Origin: Zhenhengia yiwuensis
Lineage (GTDB): Bacteria > Bacillota > Clostridia > Lachnospirales > Cellulosilyticaceae
Assembly: GCF_014384995.1 (NCBI RefSeq)
Contig: NZ_JACRSY010000058.1
Span: 1 to 11,284, forward strand
Direction of reading: 5' to 3'
Length of the DNA stretch: 11,284 nt
The notes beneath the pieces are model-generated. The model did not search any database and had not been told where the DNA came from. It worked only from the letters and a program-made list of their open reading frames with translations. Position numbers and translations under genes: made by a program. This document shows, in pieces, positions 5,069 to 11,284 of the stretch (position 1 is its first letter; every line of letters starts with the position of its first letter).

Positions 5069-6052
5069 ATGCAGAATTCGTATTTAAAAATATTTGATAA
5101 TTTGTTCTTTAATGTAGAAGATTACGATGATGTAAAAGAAATTATTGAACAAGCAAGCTATGTGTTGGATTCAGTTATTACCAGATTTGGAGAAGTCGAA
5201 AATGAAATGATAATAGGAACTTCAAGAAAAGATGATTTTGTTGATACTGTTATTGTTTTATTTATAAGAAAAATCATGGAACAACTGGATGCCATCAATG
5301 TTTTATATTCTGTAAGTTTATTTGAACCAGCACAGATTATACTACGCTCTCTGATAGAGAACATAGTTGGGTTGGAGTTTATATTAAAAGATCATACGCA
5401 AAAAAGAGCAGCAGCCTATTATCTGGAACATCATTACCAGGAATTAGATAAAGGTAAAATTTATTTTAATGCAGAATCTGAATATGGAAAGCTAATTATT
5501 GCTACAAAAGGGAAAGATGAGTTTTACAAAAACTGTGAAAAACTAGAAAAGAAAAAGCAAGCATTAAACCGATTAATAAAGTCAAAAACAGTTTTTCAAG
5601 AAACGGATGTAGCTAGAAAAAAGAAGTTATATGCCAAAAAGAAACAGAGTAAAAATAAGAAAAAGGTATATATTCAGTGGTACGAAGTATGCAGCAATAT
5701 AACAAGCATCTATGGTTTAATGAAAGAAATTGGTTATGAAAAATATTATGATGGTATTTATGGAGGATTATCATTTGAATCACATGGATTGAATGCCGCA
5801 ATGGGTATGAGTGCAGATGAAAATGGACTTTCGTTGAAATGGATTCGCGACCCGGAAGGAGGAAGAACCACATTTGAACTTGCATGCAGTTTTTCCATTG
5901 GAGCATTACAGAAGATATATCAGTATCTGGGAGATGGAAAAAGTGAAATAGCTGAATTTAAAGACTTTTATGTAGATTTTGTAGAGAAACGTGACATAGC
6001 AGGTAATAATCTTGATAGGATACGAAGGACTTCTAGCAGTGAACCTGAATAA
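5069..6052 (+). CDS. DUF5677-like protein, probable phage cargo/defence gene
   Basis: A 327-aa soluble, largely helical protein. Residues 76-105, with LDAINVLYSVSLFEPAQII and then R93-S-L-x-E97, match the core pattern of DUF5677-type proteins (helical bundle, conserved Arg and Glu). Residues 112-127 (KRAAAYYLEHHYQEL) and the C-terminal SFESHG block (H239) fit the same family. Between them is a very lysine-rich stretch (about 185-205). The biochemical function is unknown; such genes occur in variable and defence-rich regions, and I infer, without proof, a superinfection or anti-phage role. It has its own promoter and terminator, so it can be expressed in the prophage state. Local codon use looks somewhat more G/C-rich than in neighbours, consistent with recent acquisition. 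The ATG at 5069 follows GGGGG closely. Confidence 0.65.
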   Translation: MQNSYLKIFDNLFFNVEDYDDVKEIIEQASYVLDSVITRFGEVENEMIIGTSRKDDFVDTVIVLFIRKIMEQLDAINVLYSVSLFEPAQIILRSLIENIVGLEFILKDHTQKRAAAYYLEHHYQELDKGKIYFNAESEYGKLIIATKGKDEFYKNCEKLEKKKQALNRLIKSKTVFQETDVARKKKLYAKKKQSKNKKKVYIQWYEVCSNITSIYGLMKEIGYEKYYDGIYGGLSFESHGLNAAMGMSADENGLSLKWIRDPEGGRTTFELACSFSIGALQKIYQYLGDGKSEIAEFKDFYVDFVEKRDIAGNNLDRIRRTSSSEPE

Positions 6053-6159
6053 TTGGAAGATGTGTAGTAACCTGATTGCAATTATAGGTTATGAAGAATA
6101 ATACAAATTCCAGCTTGGCCAAACAAGTAACTGTTTTCTTAATAATAAAAATATCATTT

Positions 6160-6195
6160 GAGGTAAGTCGTGATGACTTATCTCTTATTTTTTTA
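6160..6195 (+). terminator. intrinsic terminator after the DUF5677-like gene
   Basis: GAGGTAAGTC (6160-6169) pairs with GACTTATCTC (6175-6184), ten pairs including one G-U, loop GTGAT, followed by TTATTTTTTTA. It ends the cargo gene and separates it from the repeat array. Confidence 0.82.
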
Positions 6196-6204
6196 TCAAA
6201 AGCA

Positions 6205-6286
6205 TGAACAGATGCTGAACAGGTAGTGAACAGATGATGGTGGATTTTGAACAGGAAAGAACAGATGTTGAACAGCCATTGAACAG
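6205..6286. repeat. second phased array, seven (T/A)GAACAG repeats
   Basis: TGAACAG begins at 6205, 6216, 6227, 6248, 6269 and 6280, with AGAACAG at 6258. Spacings are 11, 11, 21, 10, 11 and 11 bp, i.e. one or two helical turns; an eighth, weaker copy (TGAACGA) at 6312 keeps the phase. Several copies extend to TGAACAGATG. The sequence differs from the tubC-like repeats at 3001, so another protein is expected to bind it. Candidates are the RinA/ArpU-type late activator, a replication initiator not in this window, or a packaging protein. Confidence 0.8.
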
Positions 6287-6375
6287 ATATCCATGTTAAT
6301 ATGTTAATGGGTGAACGAAAGAAATCATCCTAAACATTGAGTTCATCCTAATTCCCCCTAAAGAAATATTAAAAC

Positions 6376-6391
6376 GATAGGGCAACCTATC
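6376..6391 (+). repeat. GCAA-tetraloop hairpin
   Basis: GATAGG (6376-6381) pairs with CCTATC (6386-6391) around GCAA, a stable GNRA-type loop. Flanking AAAAC (6371-6375) and GTTTT (6400-6404) can form an outer stem. It lies in the leader of the recombinase gene and just before a second, larger hairpin. Confidence 0.5.
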
Positions 6392-6404
6392 AAATATCCG
6401 TTTT

Positions 6405-6440
6405 AAATACATCTAGTTAAGTGCTAGGTGTATTTTTATT
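6405..6440 (+). terminator. hairpin with T-rich tail before the recombinase gene
   Basis: AAATACATCTAG (6405-6416) pairs with CTAGGTGTATTT (6424-6435), twelve pairs including one G-U and a seven-base loop, then a T-rich tail. It resembles an intrinsic terminator lying in the leader of the late genes. It could be an antitermination/attenuation point or simply a second insulator. Confidence 0.6.
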
Positions 6441-6466
6441 ATTATTTATAGAAAGGATGTGAGGGC

Positions 6467-7105
6467 ATAGGAAGAAGAACTGAACCAATAGATAATGAAA
6501 GACAACTATTTAGGTTGTTAGATTACTTAGAAGAAAATGACATAATGGTGTATGTTATATCTTCTATTATGCTCTACACAGCCTTTAGAATAGGTGATGT
6601 TTTACAGTTAACAGTAAGAGATGTAAGAGGTGATACCCTTATAATTGAAGAGGGTAAAACAAAGTATCTTAGTCGATTACATAAAAAAGATCTAAAAGAA
6701 CGCAAGAAAAGACCAAGGCAACCAAAGCCGCCAAGAGAGATAGATATACACCCAGATTTAAAAAGAATACTTAAAGAGTATACATATGGTAAGTCAAATA
6801 GTGAATATTTATTTCCTAGTCCTAGAGATAGAAATGTCCCTATATCTTATTCACAAGCAAATAGAAGGCTTAAAAAAGCTGGTGCTGCTGTAGGAATATA
6901 TGATATGGCAACACATGTTCTTAGAAAGACTAGCATTACTATGGTTTATGAAAAAGATAATGATTTAGCAGAAGCACAAAATTATGCAGGACATGTATCA
7001 CCTACTGAAACAGCTAAGTATTTAGGACTTAATAAGGTACTTAGAAAGCGTTCTATTAAGAAGATGGATAACTTAACAGAAAAGAGAAAGAAAAATCGCA
7101 TTTAA
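6467..7105 (+). CDS. tyrosine recombinase/integrase-like protein, catalytic domain only
   Basis: A phage-type site-specific recombinase reduced to the catalytic domain. Counting from the in-frame TTG at 6515, the catalytic residues are R25 (TAFRIGDVL), a Lys in EEGKTKY, H134 and R137 (HVLRK), H160 (AGHVSPTE) and the nucleophile Y169 (KYLG); the full set is present. The N-terminal arm- and core-binding domains are absent. The frame is open back to 6452, and family members usually carry residues such as RRTEPIDNERQL before the first helix. The ribosome site AAAGGA (6452-6457) points to codon 6467, which is ATA, not ATG. Either AUA is used, the start has mutated, or the shorter TTG form (196 aa) is made. 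Position before terminase suggests a packaging-region recombinase, common in Firmicute phages, rather than the lysogeny integrase. Confidence 0.8.
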   Translation: MGRRTEPIDNERQLFRLLDYLEENDIMVYVISSIMLYTAFRIGDVLQLTVRDVRGDTLIIEEGKTKYLSRLHKKDLKERKKRPRQPKPPREIDIHPDLKRILKEYTYGKSNSEYLFPSPRDRNVPISYSQANRRLKKAGAAVGIYDMATHVLRKTSITMVYEKDNDLAEAQNYAGHVSPTETAKYLGLNKVLRKRSIKKMDNLTEKRKKNRI

Positions 7106-7404
7106 TAGGAAGGGATTTTTTAAATGCATCATTTTCAGTTATGAGATGCAATTAGTAATTTAGAAAGTATAAAAAGTTAAATAAATCAAAGGTTAGACAA
7201 GGTTTTAGTAAATGCAAGAGACCTTAGTCATAACGTGCATTTTAAAATATAAAAAAATAACGTTCAAAGCATTGATAAATAAAGGATTTGAGAAGATTTA
7301 GGGTGAAAAATAAAAAAATGACATCTAAATCTTTTTTTGTGCAATATTTTTTAAAACGAATAGCGTCTCAACTTAAAAACGCTATAAAAATGGGAGGTGA
7401 AAAG
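7106..7404. other. 299-bp non-coding gap before the TerS-like gene
   Basis: I see no convincing gene here. An open frame continues upstream of the TerS-like gene back to 7288, but it lacks a ribosome site and runs through hairpins. Visible structures are TGCATC/GATGCA arms near 7123-7150, an A/T-rich 9-bp inverted repeat AAGATTTAG (7293-7301) / CTAAATCTT (7325-7333) followed by T's, and a 7-bp hairpin ATAGCGT (7360-7366) / ACGCTAT (7379-7385). It could contain packaging-protein or promoter sites. Confidence 0.5.
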
Positions 7405-7899
7405 GTGGCAGATTCAGCAGAAGAAAGAGTGATGCAAAACCTTAAAACCATTGAGGAATGGGCATTACAGGGGATGAGTCAAAAAGAAATGGCTGAACTA
7501 CTTGGCATTGGAGAATCCACATTTAGGAAGATAAAAAAGCAAAATGTAGCGCTTTTAGCGGTTTTGAAACAATGCGCTAATACTCGTAAGAAGATTATGG
7601 AGGAGCAGGTGAAATCTGTTGAGGTATCTTTATTTCAACGCGCCAAAGGTTATGACCGTATAGAGAAGGTGCCGATCAAAGTTAAAGAAGAATATTACAA
7701 TAAAGATGGTAAGAAGTGCAGTATCGAAAGAGTAGAGATAGTAGAGAAGGTCATTCATATACCAGCAGATGTTCAAGCGGCTAAGTTTGTCTTAACCAAT
7801 AAGGCTAAGAAGGAATGGCTAGACAATCCTCATAAAGTAGAAAATGATAAAGAGAATTTAAAACTTAAGAAGCAGGAGCTTCAGAACAAGGGGTTCTAA
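7405..7899 (+). CDS. HTH protein resembling a small terminase subunit
   Basis: A 164-aa protein with an N-terminal helix-turn-helix (about residues 14-45, GMSQKEMAELLGIGESTFRKI), a middle of alternating charged strands (VPIKVKEEYY through VEIVEKVIHIP), and a C-terminal part ADVQAAKFVLTNKAKKEWLDNPH. This design, with HTH followed by the AAKFVLTN...W block, is that of TerS-like DNA-recognition proteins and related phage HTH proteins next to terminase. The GTG start at 7405 follows GGGAGGTG by five bases; the longer frame from 7288 has no such signal. It is three bases from the HNH gene. A second, P27-type TerS lies downstream, so this one may be a regulator or accessory packaging factor instead. 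Confidence 0.65.
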   Translation: MADSAEERVMQNLKTIEEWALQGMSQKEMAELLGIGESTFRKIKKQNVALLAVLKQCANTRKKIMEEQVKSVEVSLFQRAKGYDRIEKVPIKVKEEYYNKDGKKCSIERVEIVEKVIHIPADVQAAKFVLTNKAKKEWLDNPHKVENDKENLKLKKQELQNKGF

Positions 7900-7902
7900 A
7901 TA

Positions 7903-8295
7903 ATGTTAAAGAGTTGCAAATACTGTGGAAGAATACATGATAGCAAATTAGATTGTGGAAAGAAGCCGTCTGGATATAAGCGAACTAGTTATAAAGATAA
8001 GTTTAGATGGACAAGTTTATGGAAGAATAAACGTGATGAAATTAAGCGCAGAGATAGAAGAATGTGTCAAGTGTGCATTAGGGAGCTGTACGCATATGGA
8101 GCACGTAAATATAACTTTCAAGACATACAAGTACATCACATAGATAGCTTAGAAGAAAATTATTCTAGAAGATTAGATAATGAAAATCTGATTGCAATAT
8201 GTTCTCATCATCATGAGATGGCAGAACAAGGAGAGATTCCTAAACAAGTATTATTTGATATAGTGAGGGAACAGGAGTACCCCCCTACTTCATAA
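7903..8295 (+). CDS. HNH endonuclease of the packaging cluster
   Basis: A 130-aa HNH nuclease. The N-terminal C5-x2-C8 with C18 may bind zinc; C55-x2-C58 and C100/H103 frame the HNH core; H78-H79-I-D, N95 and H104 are the catalytic HNH positions. In HK97-like cos phages an HNH protein encoded next to terminase is needed, with TerS and TerL, for cutting at cos and head maturation; the location here is exactly that. The ATG at 7903 is three bases beyond the preceding stop, with AAGGGG upstream. Its end runs into a C-run and a locally GC-rich intergenic piece before terS. A homing endonuclease is less likely because the gene is short and embedded in the packaging operon. Confidence 0.88.
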   Translation: MLKSCKYCGRIHDSKLDCGKKPSGYKRTSYKDKFRWTSLWKNKRDEIKRRDRRMCQVCIRELYAYGARKYNFQDIQVHHIDSLEENYSRRLDNENLIAICSHHHEMAEQGEIPKQVLFDIVREQEYPPTS

Positions 8296-8377
8296 AGACA
8301 AAAATTTTATAGGATTTTTCCACCGACAGACGCCCTCTGTACACAAAAAATTCCCTAAATGAAGAGAGGTGATTGAT
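8296..8377. other. candidate cos region between HNH and terS
   Basis: This 82-base gap includes the only locally GC-rich patch in the packaging region (about 8320-8342), with the inverted repeat ACAGA-CGCCC-TCTGT, next to the C-run in the end of the HNH gene (8280-8285). Cos sites of HNH-containing phages often lie just upstream of terS. This is a positional guess; no cut site can be read from sequence alone. Confidence 0.3.
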
Positions 8378-8830
8378 TTGGCCAGACCAGCAAAAAATAT
8401 AAATGTGAGTTCAAAACATTTTACAAATGAAGAAAAGAAGAGAAGGATAGAGGTAGAAAATAAAATAAAAGGGGATAGTGATAAAATTTATCCACCTGAT
8501 TACTTAACTCAAAATCAAATTGAAATATTCAATTATATTGTATATGAATTGAAAGAAAGTGAGTTACTTGGTAATTTGGATATTTACATCTTAACTACAT
8601 GTGCAATAGCTATTGATAGATTGCAAGAAATTGAAAAGCGTATTAATGCTGATTTTAGCAAAGTGGCCAATAGTACATTAAGAGCTGCAAAAGCTGAGTA
8701 TAGTAAAGATTTTTATAGGTGCTGCAACGAATTATCTTTATCCCCTCAATCTAGAGCTAAACTTGCAAATATTAATCAAAATAAAAAAGAAGATGATCCA
8801 TTGTTACAGGCGTTGAGAGAAGATGATTAA
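8378..8830 (+). CDS. terS: phage terminase small subunit, P27 type
   Basis: A 150-aa small terminase. It starts MARPAKN, as P27-type TerS proteins do, has a basic N-terminal segment (residues 1-40), then YLTQNQIEIFNYIVYELKESELLG and IYILTTCAIAIDRLQEIEKRI, the helical core used for ring assembly, and ends with LSPQSRAKLANINQNKKEDDPL, the typical C-terminal signature. TerS recognises the packaging site and regulates TerL. I chose the TTG at 8378: AGAGGTG lies seven bases upstream and the resulting N-terminus fits the family; a GTG at 8369 is inside that ribosome site. The gene overlaps terL by eight bases, so the two are translationally coupled. Confidence 0.87.
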   Translation: MARPAKNINVSSKHFTNEEKKRRIEVENKIKGDSDKIYPPDYLTQNQIEIFNYIVYELKESELLGNLDIYILTTCAIAIDRLQEIEKRINADFSKVANSTLRAAKAEYSKDFYRCCNELSLSPQSRAKLANINQNKKEDDPLLQALREDD

Positions 8831-10493
8831 AGAAAGTAAAGCCTATCAATATGCTAAGTGGTGTATAGAAGAGGATAATCAGTATGTAGGAATATATGTA
8901 AAGAAACAAGCTAGTTCGTGGATTAATATTGTTGATGGGTTAGATGAAGAGGCATATGTAGATGAGAAATTCTACAAAAAGCTTTGTAAATTACTTAAAA
9001 TCATCAATCACCCAGATTTGATGTGTAGTATGTATGAGGGTATGGAAGATTATGCTTGGTTTTTAATTATTGCAGTATTTTGTACAAGACTAAAAGGTGA
9101 TGGTAGAAGATATTATGAAACAGCATTATTAGAAATATGCCGTAAAAATTTTAAAACTTTTTATTCAGCTGTGATTTTTTTAATTGGTATGTTAACAGAA
9201 CCACAATTCAGTAGATTTTTTAGTGTGGCACCTGATTTTAAGTTATCGAATGAGTTAAGACTTGCACTTAGAAAGATTGTTAAAGCAAGTCCAGCTCTTG
9301 ATAAATACTTTAAAATTAATAGGGATATGATTAGTTGTAAGATGACAGAAATCGAATATACACCTCTGGCATATTCTAATGATCGTATGGATGGTAAACT
9401 TGCTAACATATTTTTAGCAGATGAAGCAGGAGCTATGGATGACTATCCAGTAGAAGCAATGCGGTCATCACAAATTACACTAAAAAATAAGTTAGGAATT
9501 ATTATTAGTACGCAATATCCAAATGATAATAATGTAATGCTTGATGAAATAGACCATGCCAAAAAGGTTTTAGATAGAATAGCAGATAACAAGAGATATT
9601 TTAGTTTGCTTTATGAGCCGAATATAGAACTTGTTAAAGAATGGGAAAACAACGATTTAGTTATTTATCAATCTAATCCTGTTTCATATAACAATCCAGA
9701 TATATTTCAATCTATAAAAGATAAACGGGAGATGGCTATATTATATGAAAATAAACGTGAAAATTATTTATGCAAACATAACAATATTAAATATAAAGGA
9801 TTAGGTGTAGAAGGGTATATTGAAATTACTAAGGTAAAGGAATGCAGAATAGAAGAAAACTTAGAATTTTGGAGAGGTAAAAAAGTCTATTGTGGGCTGG
9901 ATCTTTCACAAAGTGATGATAATACATCATTTGCCATGACTTGTGAAGATGATGATTTTATCTATGCTAAAGTATGGGGGTTTATTCCAAAGGATAGAAT
10001 AGAACACAAGTCTAAAAAAGAATCAGTAGATTATAAAAAGCTAATAGAAGAAGGTGCTTGTTTTGAATGTGGTGATGAAGTTATAGATTATAGTTTTGTA
10101 GAAAGGTTCATTTTAAACCTAGAAAATGAATACGGTGTAGAAATAATACAGTTAGGTTATGATCGATATAATGCAATAAGTACTGTTAAAAAACTAGAAA
10201 ATGAAGCTATAGAGTGCGTAGAAATTAAGCAGCATTCAAGTGTACTTCATAGCCCAACAAAATGGCTTAAAGAGTTAATTTTACAAAAACAGTTTAAATA
10301 TGAATCTAATAGATTGTTAGAAATCAATTTCCAAAATGCTAGATGTACAGAGGATACCAATTTAAATAAATATGTTAATAAAAAGAAAAGTGCAGATAAG
10401 GTAGATATGGTTGTATCACTTATTAATGCACTTTATTTATTAGAGCAGGAAAGGTTATATGGAAATGGTGGATTTATCTGCCAAGTTATTTAG
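8823..10493 (+). CDS. terL: phage terminase large subunit, HK97-like
   Basis: A 556-aa packaging motor with N-terminal ATPase and C-terminal nuclease. The P-loop region is CRKNFKT (residues 106-112); most relatives have Gly where F110 stands. The Walker B motif is LADEA with D200-E201, followed by the coupling segment IIISTQYPNDNN. The RNase H-like nuclease has D360 (CGLDLSQ), D447 (LGYDRYNA) and D528 (DKVDMVVSLINALY), the three metal-binding acids. Length and motif order match the Terminase_1/YmfN group. It drives ATP-dependent DNA filling of the prohead through the portal and cuts the concatemer with TerS and HNH help. The ATG at 8823 overlaps the terS end; the portal gene starts 16 bases after the stop. 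Confidence 0.93.
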   Translation: MIKESKAYQYAKWCIEEDNQYVGIYVKKQASSWINIVDGLDEEAYVDEKFYKKLCKLLKIINHPDLMCSMYEGMEDYAWFLIIAVFCTRLKGDGRRYYETALLEICRKNFKTFYSAVIFLIGMLTEPQFSRFFSVAPDFKLSNELRLALRKIVKASPALDKYFKINRDMISCKMTEIEYTPLAYSNDRMDGKLANIFLADEAGAMDDYPVEAMRSSQITLKNKLGIIISTQYPNDNNVMLDEIDHAKKVLDRIADNKRYFSLLYEPNIELVKEWENNDLVIYQSNPVSYNNPDIFQSIKDKREMAILYENKRENYLCKHNNIKYKGLGVEGYIEITKVKECRIEENLEFWRGKKVYCGLDLSQSDDNTSFAMTCEDDDFIYAKVWGFIPKDRIEHKSKKESVDYKKLIEEGACFECGDEVIDYSFVERFILNLENEYGVEIIQLGYDRYNAISTVKKLENEAIECVEIKQHSSVLHSPTKWLKELILQKQFKYESNRLLEINFQNARCTEDTNLNKYVNKKKSADKVDMVVSLINALYLLEQERLYGNGGFICQVI

Positions 10494-10509
10494 AAAGGAG
10501 GTGATTAAA

Positions 10510-11169
10510 TTGAAGTGGTTTAAGCGCAATGAAATTAGAGAGGCAGAAGGGGAAGTTATCATTGATGATCCAGTACTTAAAGCCCTAATAGAAAAAGATG
10601 ATATAGATAAAGAAAAAGCATTAAATATCCCTAGTGTATATGGATGTGTAGAAGCCATTACAAATACTATTGCAAGTATGCCTATTAAATTATATATAGA
10701 GTCTGAAAACGAGACTAAGGAAATTAAAGATGACTATAGGCTTAAATTATTGAATGATGAAACAGGAGATTTATTAGATGCATACCAAGCAAAAAAAGCA
10801 ATGTTAAGAGATTATTTGTTAGATGGAAATGGATATATGTATATCAATAAATTAGGAAATAAAGTCGAGTCATTACACTATATAGAGTCACAGTGTGTAA
10901 ATGCGACTTCAAATAATGATCCTATATTTAAAAAGATAGATATTAGAGTAATGGGTGTACCATACAGAGATTTTAATTTTGTTGCACTGACAAGAAATAC
11001 AGTAGATGGGTTTACAGGGAATGGAATTATTAATGAAAATCAACTTATTTTATCTGTAGCATATAATTCTTTAAAATACGAAAATGTATTGGTTAAAACA
11101 GGTGGTAACAAAAAAGGATTTCTAAAATCAAAAAATAAATTGACCCAAGAAATTATTGATAATCTGTAA
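10510..11169 (+). pseudogene. HK97-type portal protein, truncated to its N-terminal half
   Basis: A 219-aa product that begins like HK97-family portals (MKWFKRNE, then NIPSVYGCVEAITNTIASMPIKLY, LLNDETGDLLDAYQAKKAMLRDYLLDGNGYMYINK) and continues to YNSLKYENVLVKTGGNKKGFLKSKNKL, which lies about halfway through such proteins. Full-length members have roughly 400 residues. The reading ends at a TAA directly after QEIIDNL, and none of the three + frames beyond it continues with portal-like residues. A TTG start at 10510 follows AAAGGAGGTGAT at good distance; an ATG at 10459 inside terL lacks such a site. The portal forms the dodecameric DNA channel at the capsid vertex. The loss of the clip, stem and C-terminal parts should abolish its function. 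Confidence 0.82.
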
Positions 11170-11284
11170 GCGATTAATTAGAATGTGTCCAAAAATAAAA
11201 ATCGTACAATTAGAGTTGGAGCATTTCACTCTAGTTGTACGATTTATTATTTGCAGTTATTTTGAATCTCTGGTGCCCAAGGCA
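11170..11284. mobile_element. probable edge of an element inserted into the portal gene
   Basis: These 115 bases do not encode portal sequence in any frame. They contain an 18-bp hairpin whose tail marks it as the end of a leftward gene, and all three - strand frames are open for only a few codons before the window edge. The picture fits an insertion sequence with its transposase reading leftward, its end lying around 11165-11190. No terminal repeat or target duplication can be verified because the other end is outside the window, so the element type is not assigned. Confidence 0.45.
11189..11245 (-). terminator. 18-bp hairpin, leftward intrinsic terminator
   Basis: The arms 11199-11216 and 11228-11245 pair at all 18 positions (one G-U) around an 11-base loop. 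Read on the - strand the stem is followed by a T-rich tail (TTTATTTTTGG), so it should stop leftward transcription; the + strand tail is poorer. It probably ends a gene lying to the right of the window. Confidence 0.75.

Larger units (their letters stand above)
6053..6466. other. non-coding regulatory stretch
   Basis: No credible gene lies in these 414 bases on either strand. In order they hold an imperfect palindrome centred on ATTGCAAT (6068-6091, TAACCT...AGGTTA arms), the terminator of the preceding gene (6160-6195), a phased GAACAG repeat array (6205-6286), a degenerate further copy (TGAACGA at 6312), a 9-bp direct repeat TCATCCTAA (6325-6333 and 6343-6351), a GCAA-tetraloop hairpin (6376-6391), and a strong hairpin with a T-rich tail (6405-6440). 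The density of repeats suggests a control region for the packaging operon or a replication/partition element. Confidence 0.7.

Noticed and set aside
6068..6091. Terminator or attachment core at the ATTGCAAT palindrome
   Set aside because: Arms are only 6 bp, there is no T-tract, and no second copy is visible; kept only as a note within the non-coding stretch.
6467..7105. Lysogeny integrase with nearby attP
   Set aside because: The DNA-binding N-terminal domains are missing, the gene is in the packaging cluster, and I see no convincing core site. With a partition locus present, chromosomal integration may not be needed.
7288..7404. Longer start for the TerS-like protein
   Set aside because: The upstream frame has no ribosome site and passes through hairpin sequence; GTG at 7405 follows GGGAGGTG.
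7955..8143. 62-aa open frame inside the HNH gene
   Set aside because: It is an out-of-frame overlap with the clearly supported HNH reading frame.
11166..11284. Portal continuing by frameshift
   Set aside because: One + frame is open to the edge but its residues do not resemble the portal region expected after the break, and the 18-bp hairpin runs through it.

Overview
The window is part of a temperate tailed phage or phage-plasmid from a low-GC Gram-positive host, most likely a Clostridia-type Firmicute. The evidence is the strong A/T bias, AGGAGG-type ribosome sites, frequent GTG/TTG starts, and protein families typical of clostridial siphoviruses (YopX, RinA/ArpU-type regulator, P27-type small terminase, HK97-type large terminase and portal). 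No chromosomal housekeeping gene is visible.

Layout. Positions 1-3005 hold a run of small early/accessory genes on the + strand: YopX-family, six unrecognised small proteins, and a 52-aa two-CxxC protein. One zinc-ribbon gene of the DUF6487 type is inserted on the - strand. Several of these genes are separated by a recurring junction (stop codon, T-rich motif, ribosome site), in two cases with a 9-bp hairpin. Positions 3001-4420 carry what looks like a complete type III (tubulin-based) partition locus. It consists of eight 10-bp iterons in strict 10-bp phase (tubC-like), an 80-aa winged-helix protein (TubR-like), and a 343-aa TubZ GTPase whose start overlaps the tubR stop. A 69-nt near-perfect inverted repeat abuts the tubZ stop. 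Positions 4456-4981 encode a coiled-coil plus HTH regulator of the RinA/ArpU late-activator type, ending in an intrinsic terminator. Positions 5069-6195 are a self-contained cargo unit: extended -10 promoter, DUF5677-like gene, terminator.

Positions 6053-6466 are non-coding and hold a second phased array, seven copies of (T/A)GAACAG spaced 10, 11 or 21 bp, followed by several hairpins. From 6467 the packaging region runs rightward. It contains a catalytic-domain-only tyrosine recombinase with a missing canonical start codon, a TerS-like HTH protein, an HNH endonuclease, a P27-type TerS, TerL and an HK97-type portal. The portal stops after about half its expected length. The last 115 bases are not portal-like in any frame and contain an 18-bp hairpin with a leftward T-tract, so an insertion, probably a mobile element, seems to have broken the structural operon.

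How it fits together. TubR bound to the iterons and TubZ filaments would stabilise the genome as an extrachromosomal prophage, as in Clostridium botulinum phage c-st. The RinA-type protein is a candidate activator of the packaging operon, and the second array is a plausible site for it. HNH, TerS, TerL and portal are the usual partners of cos-type DNA packaging. The broken portal suggests this copy may be maintained as a plasmid but unable to make particles, although the window edge prevents certainty.
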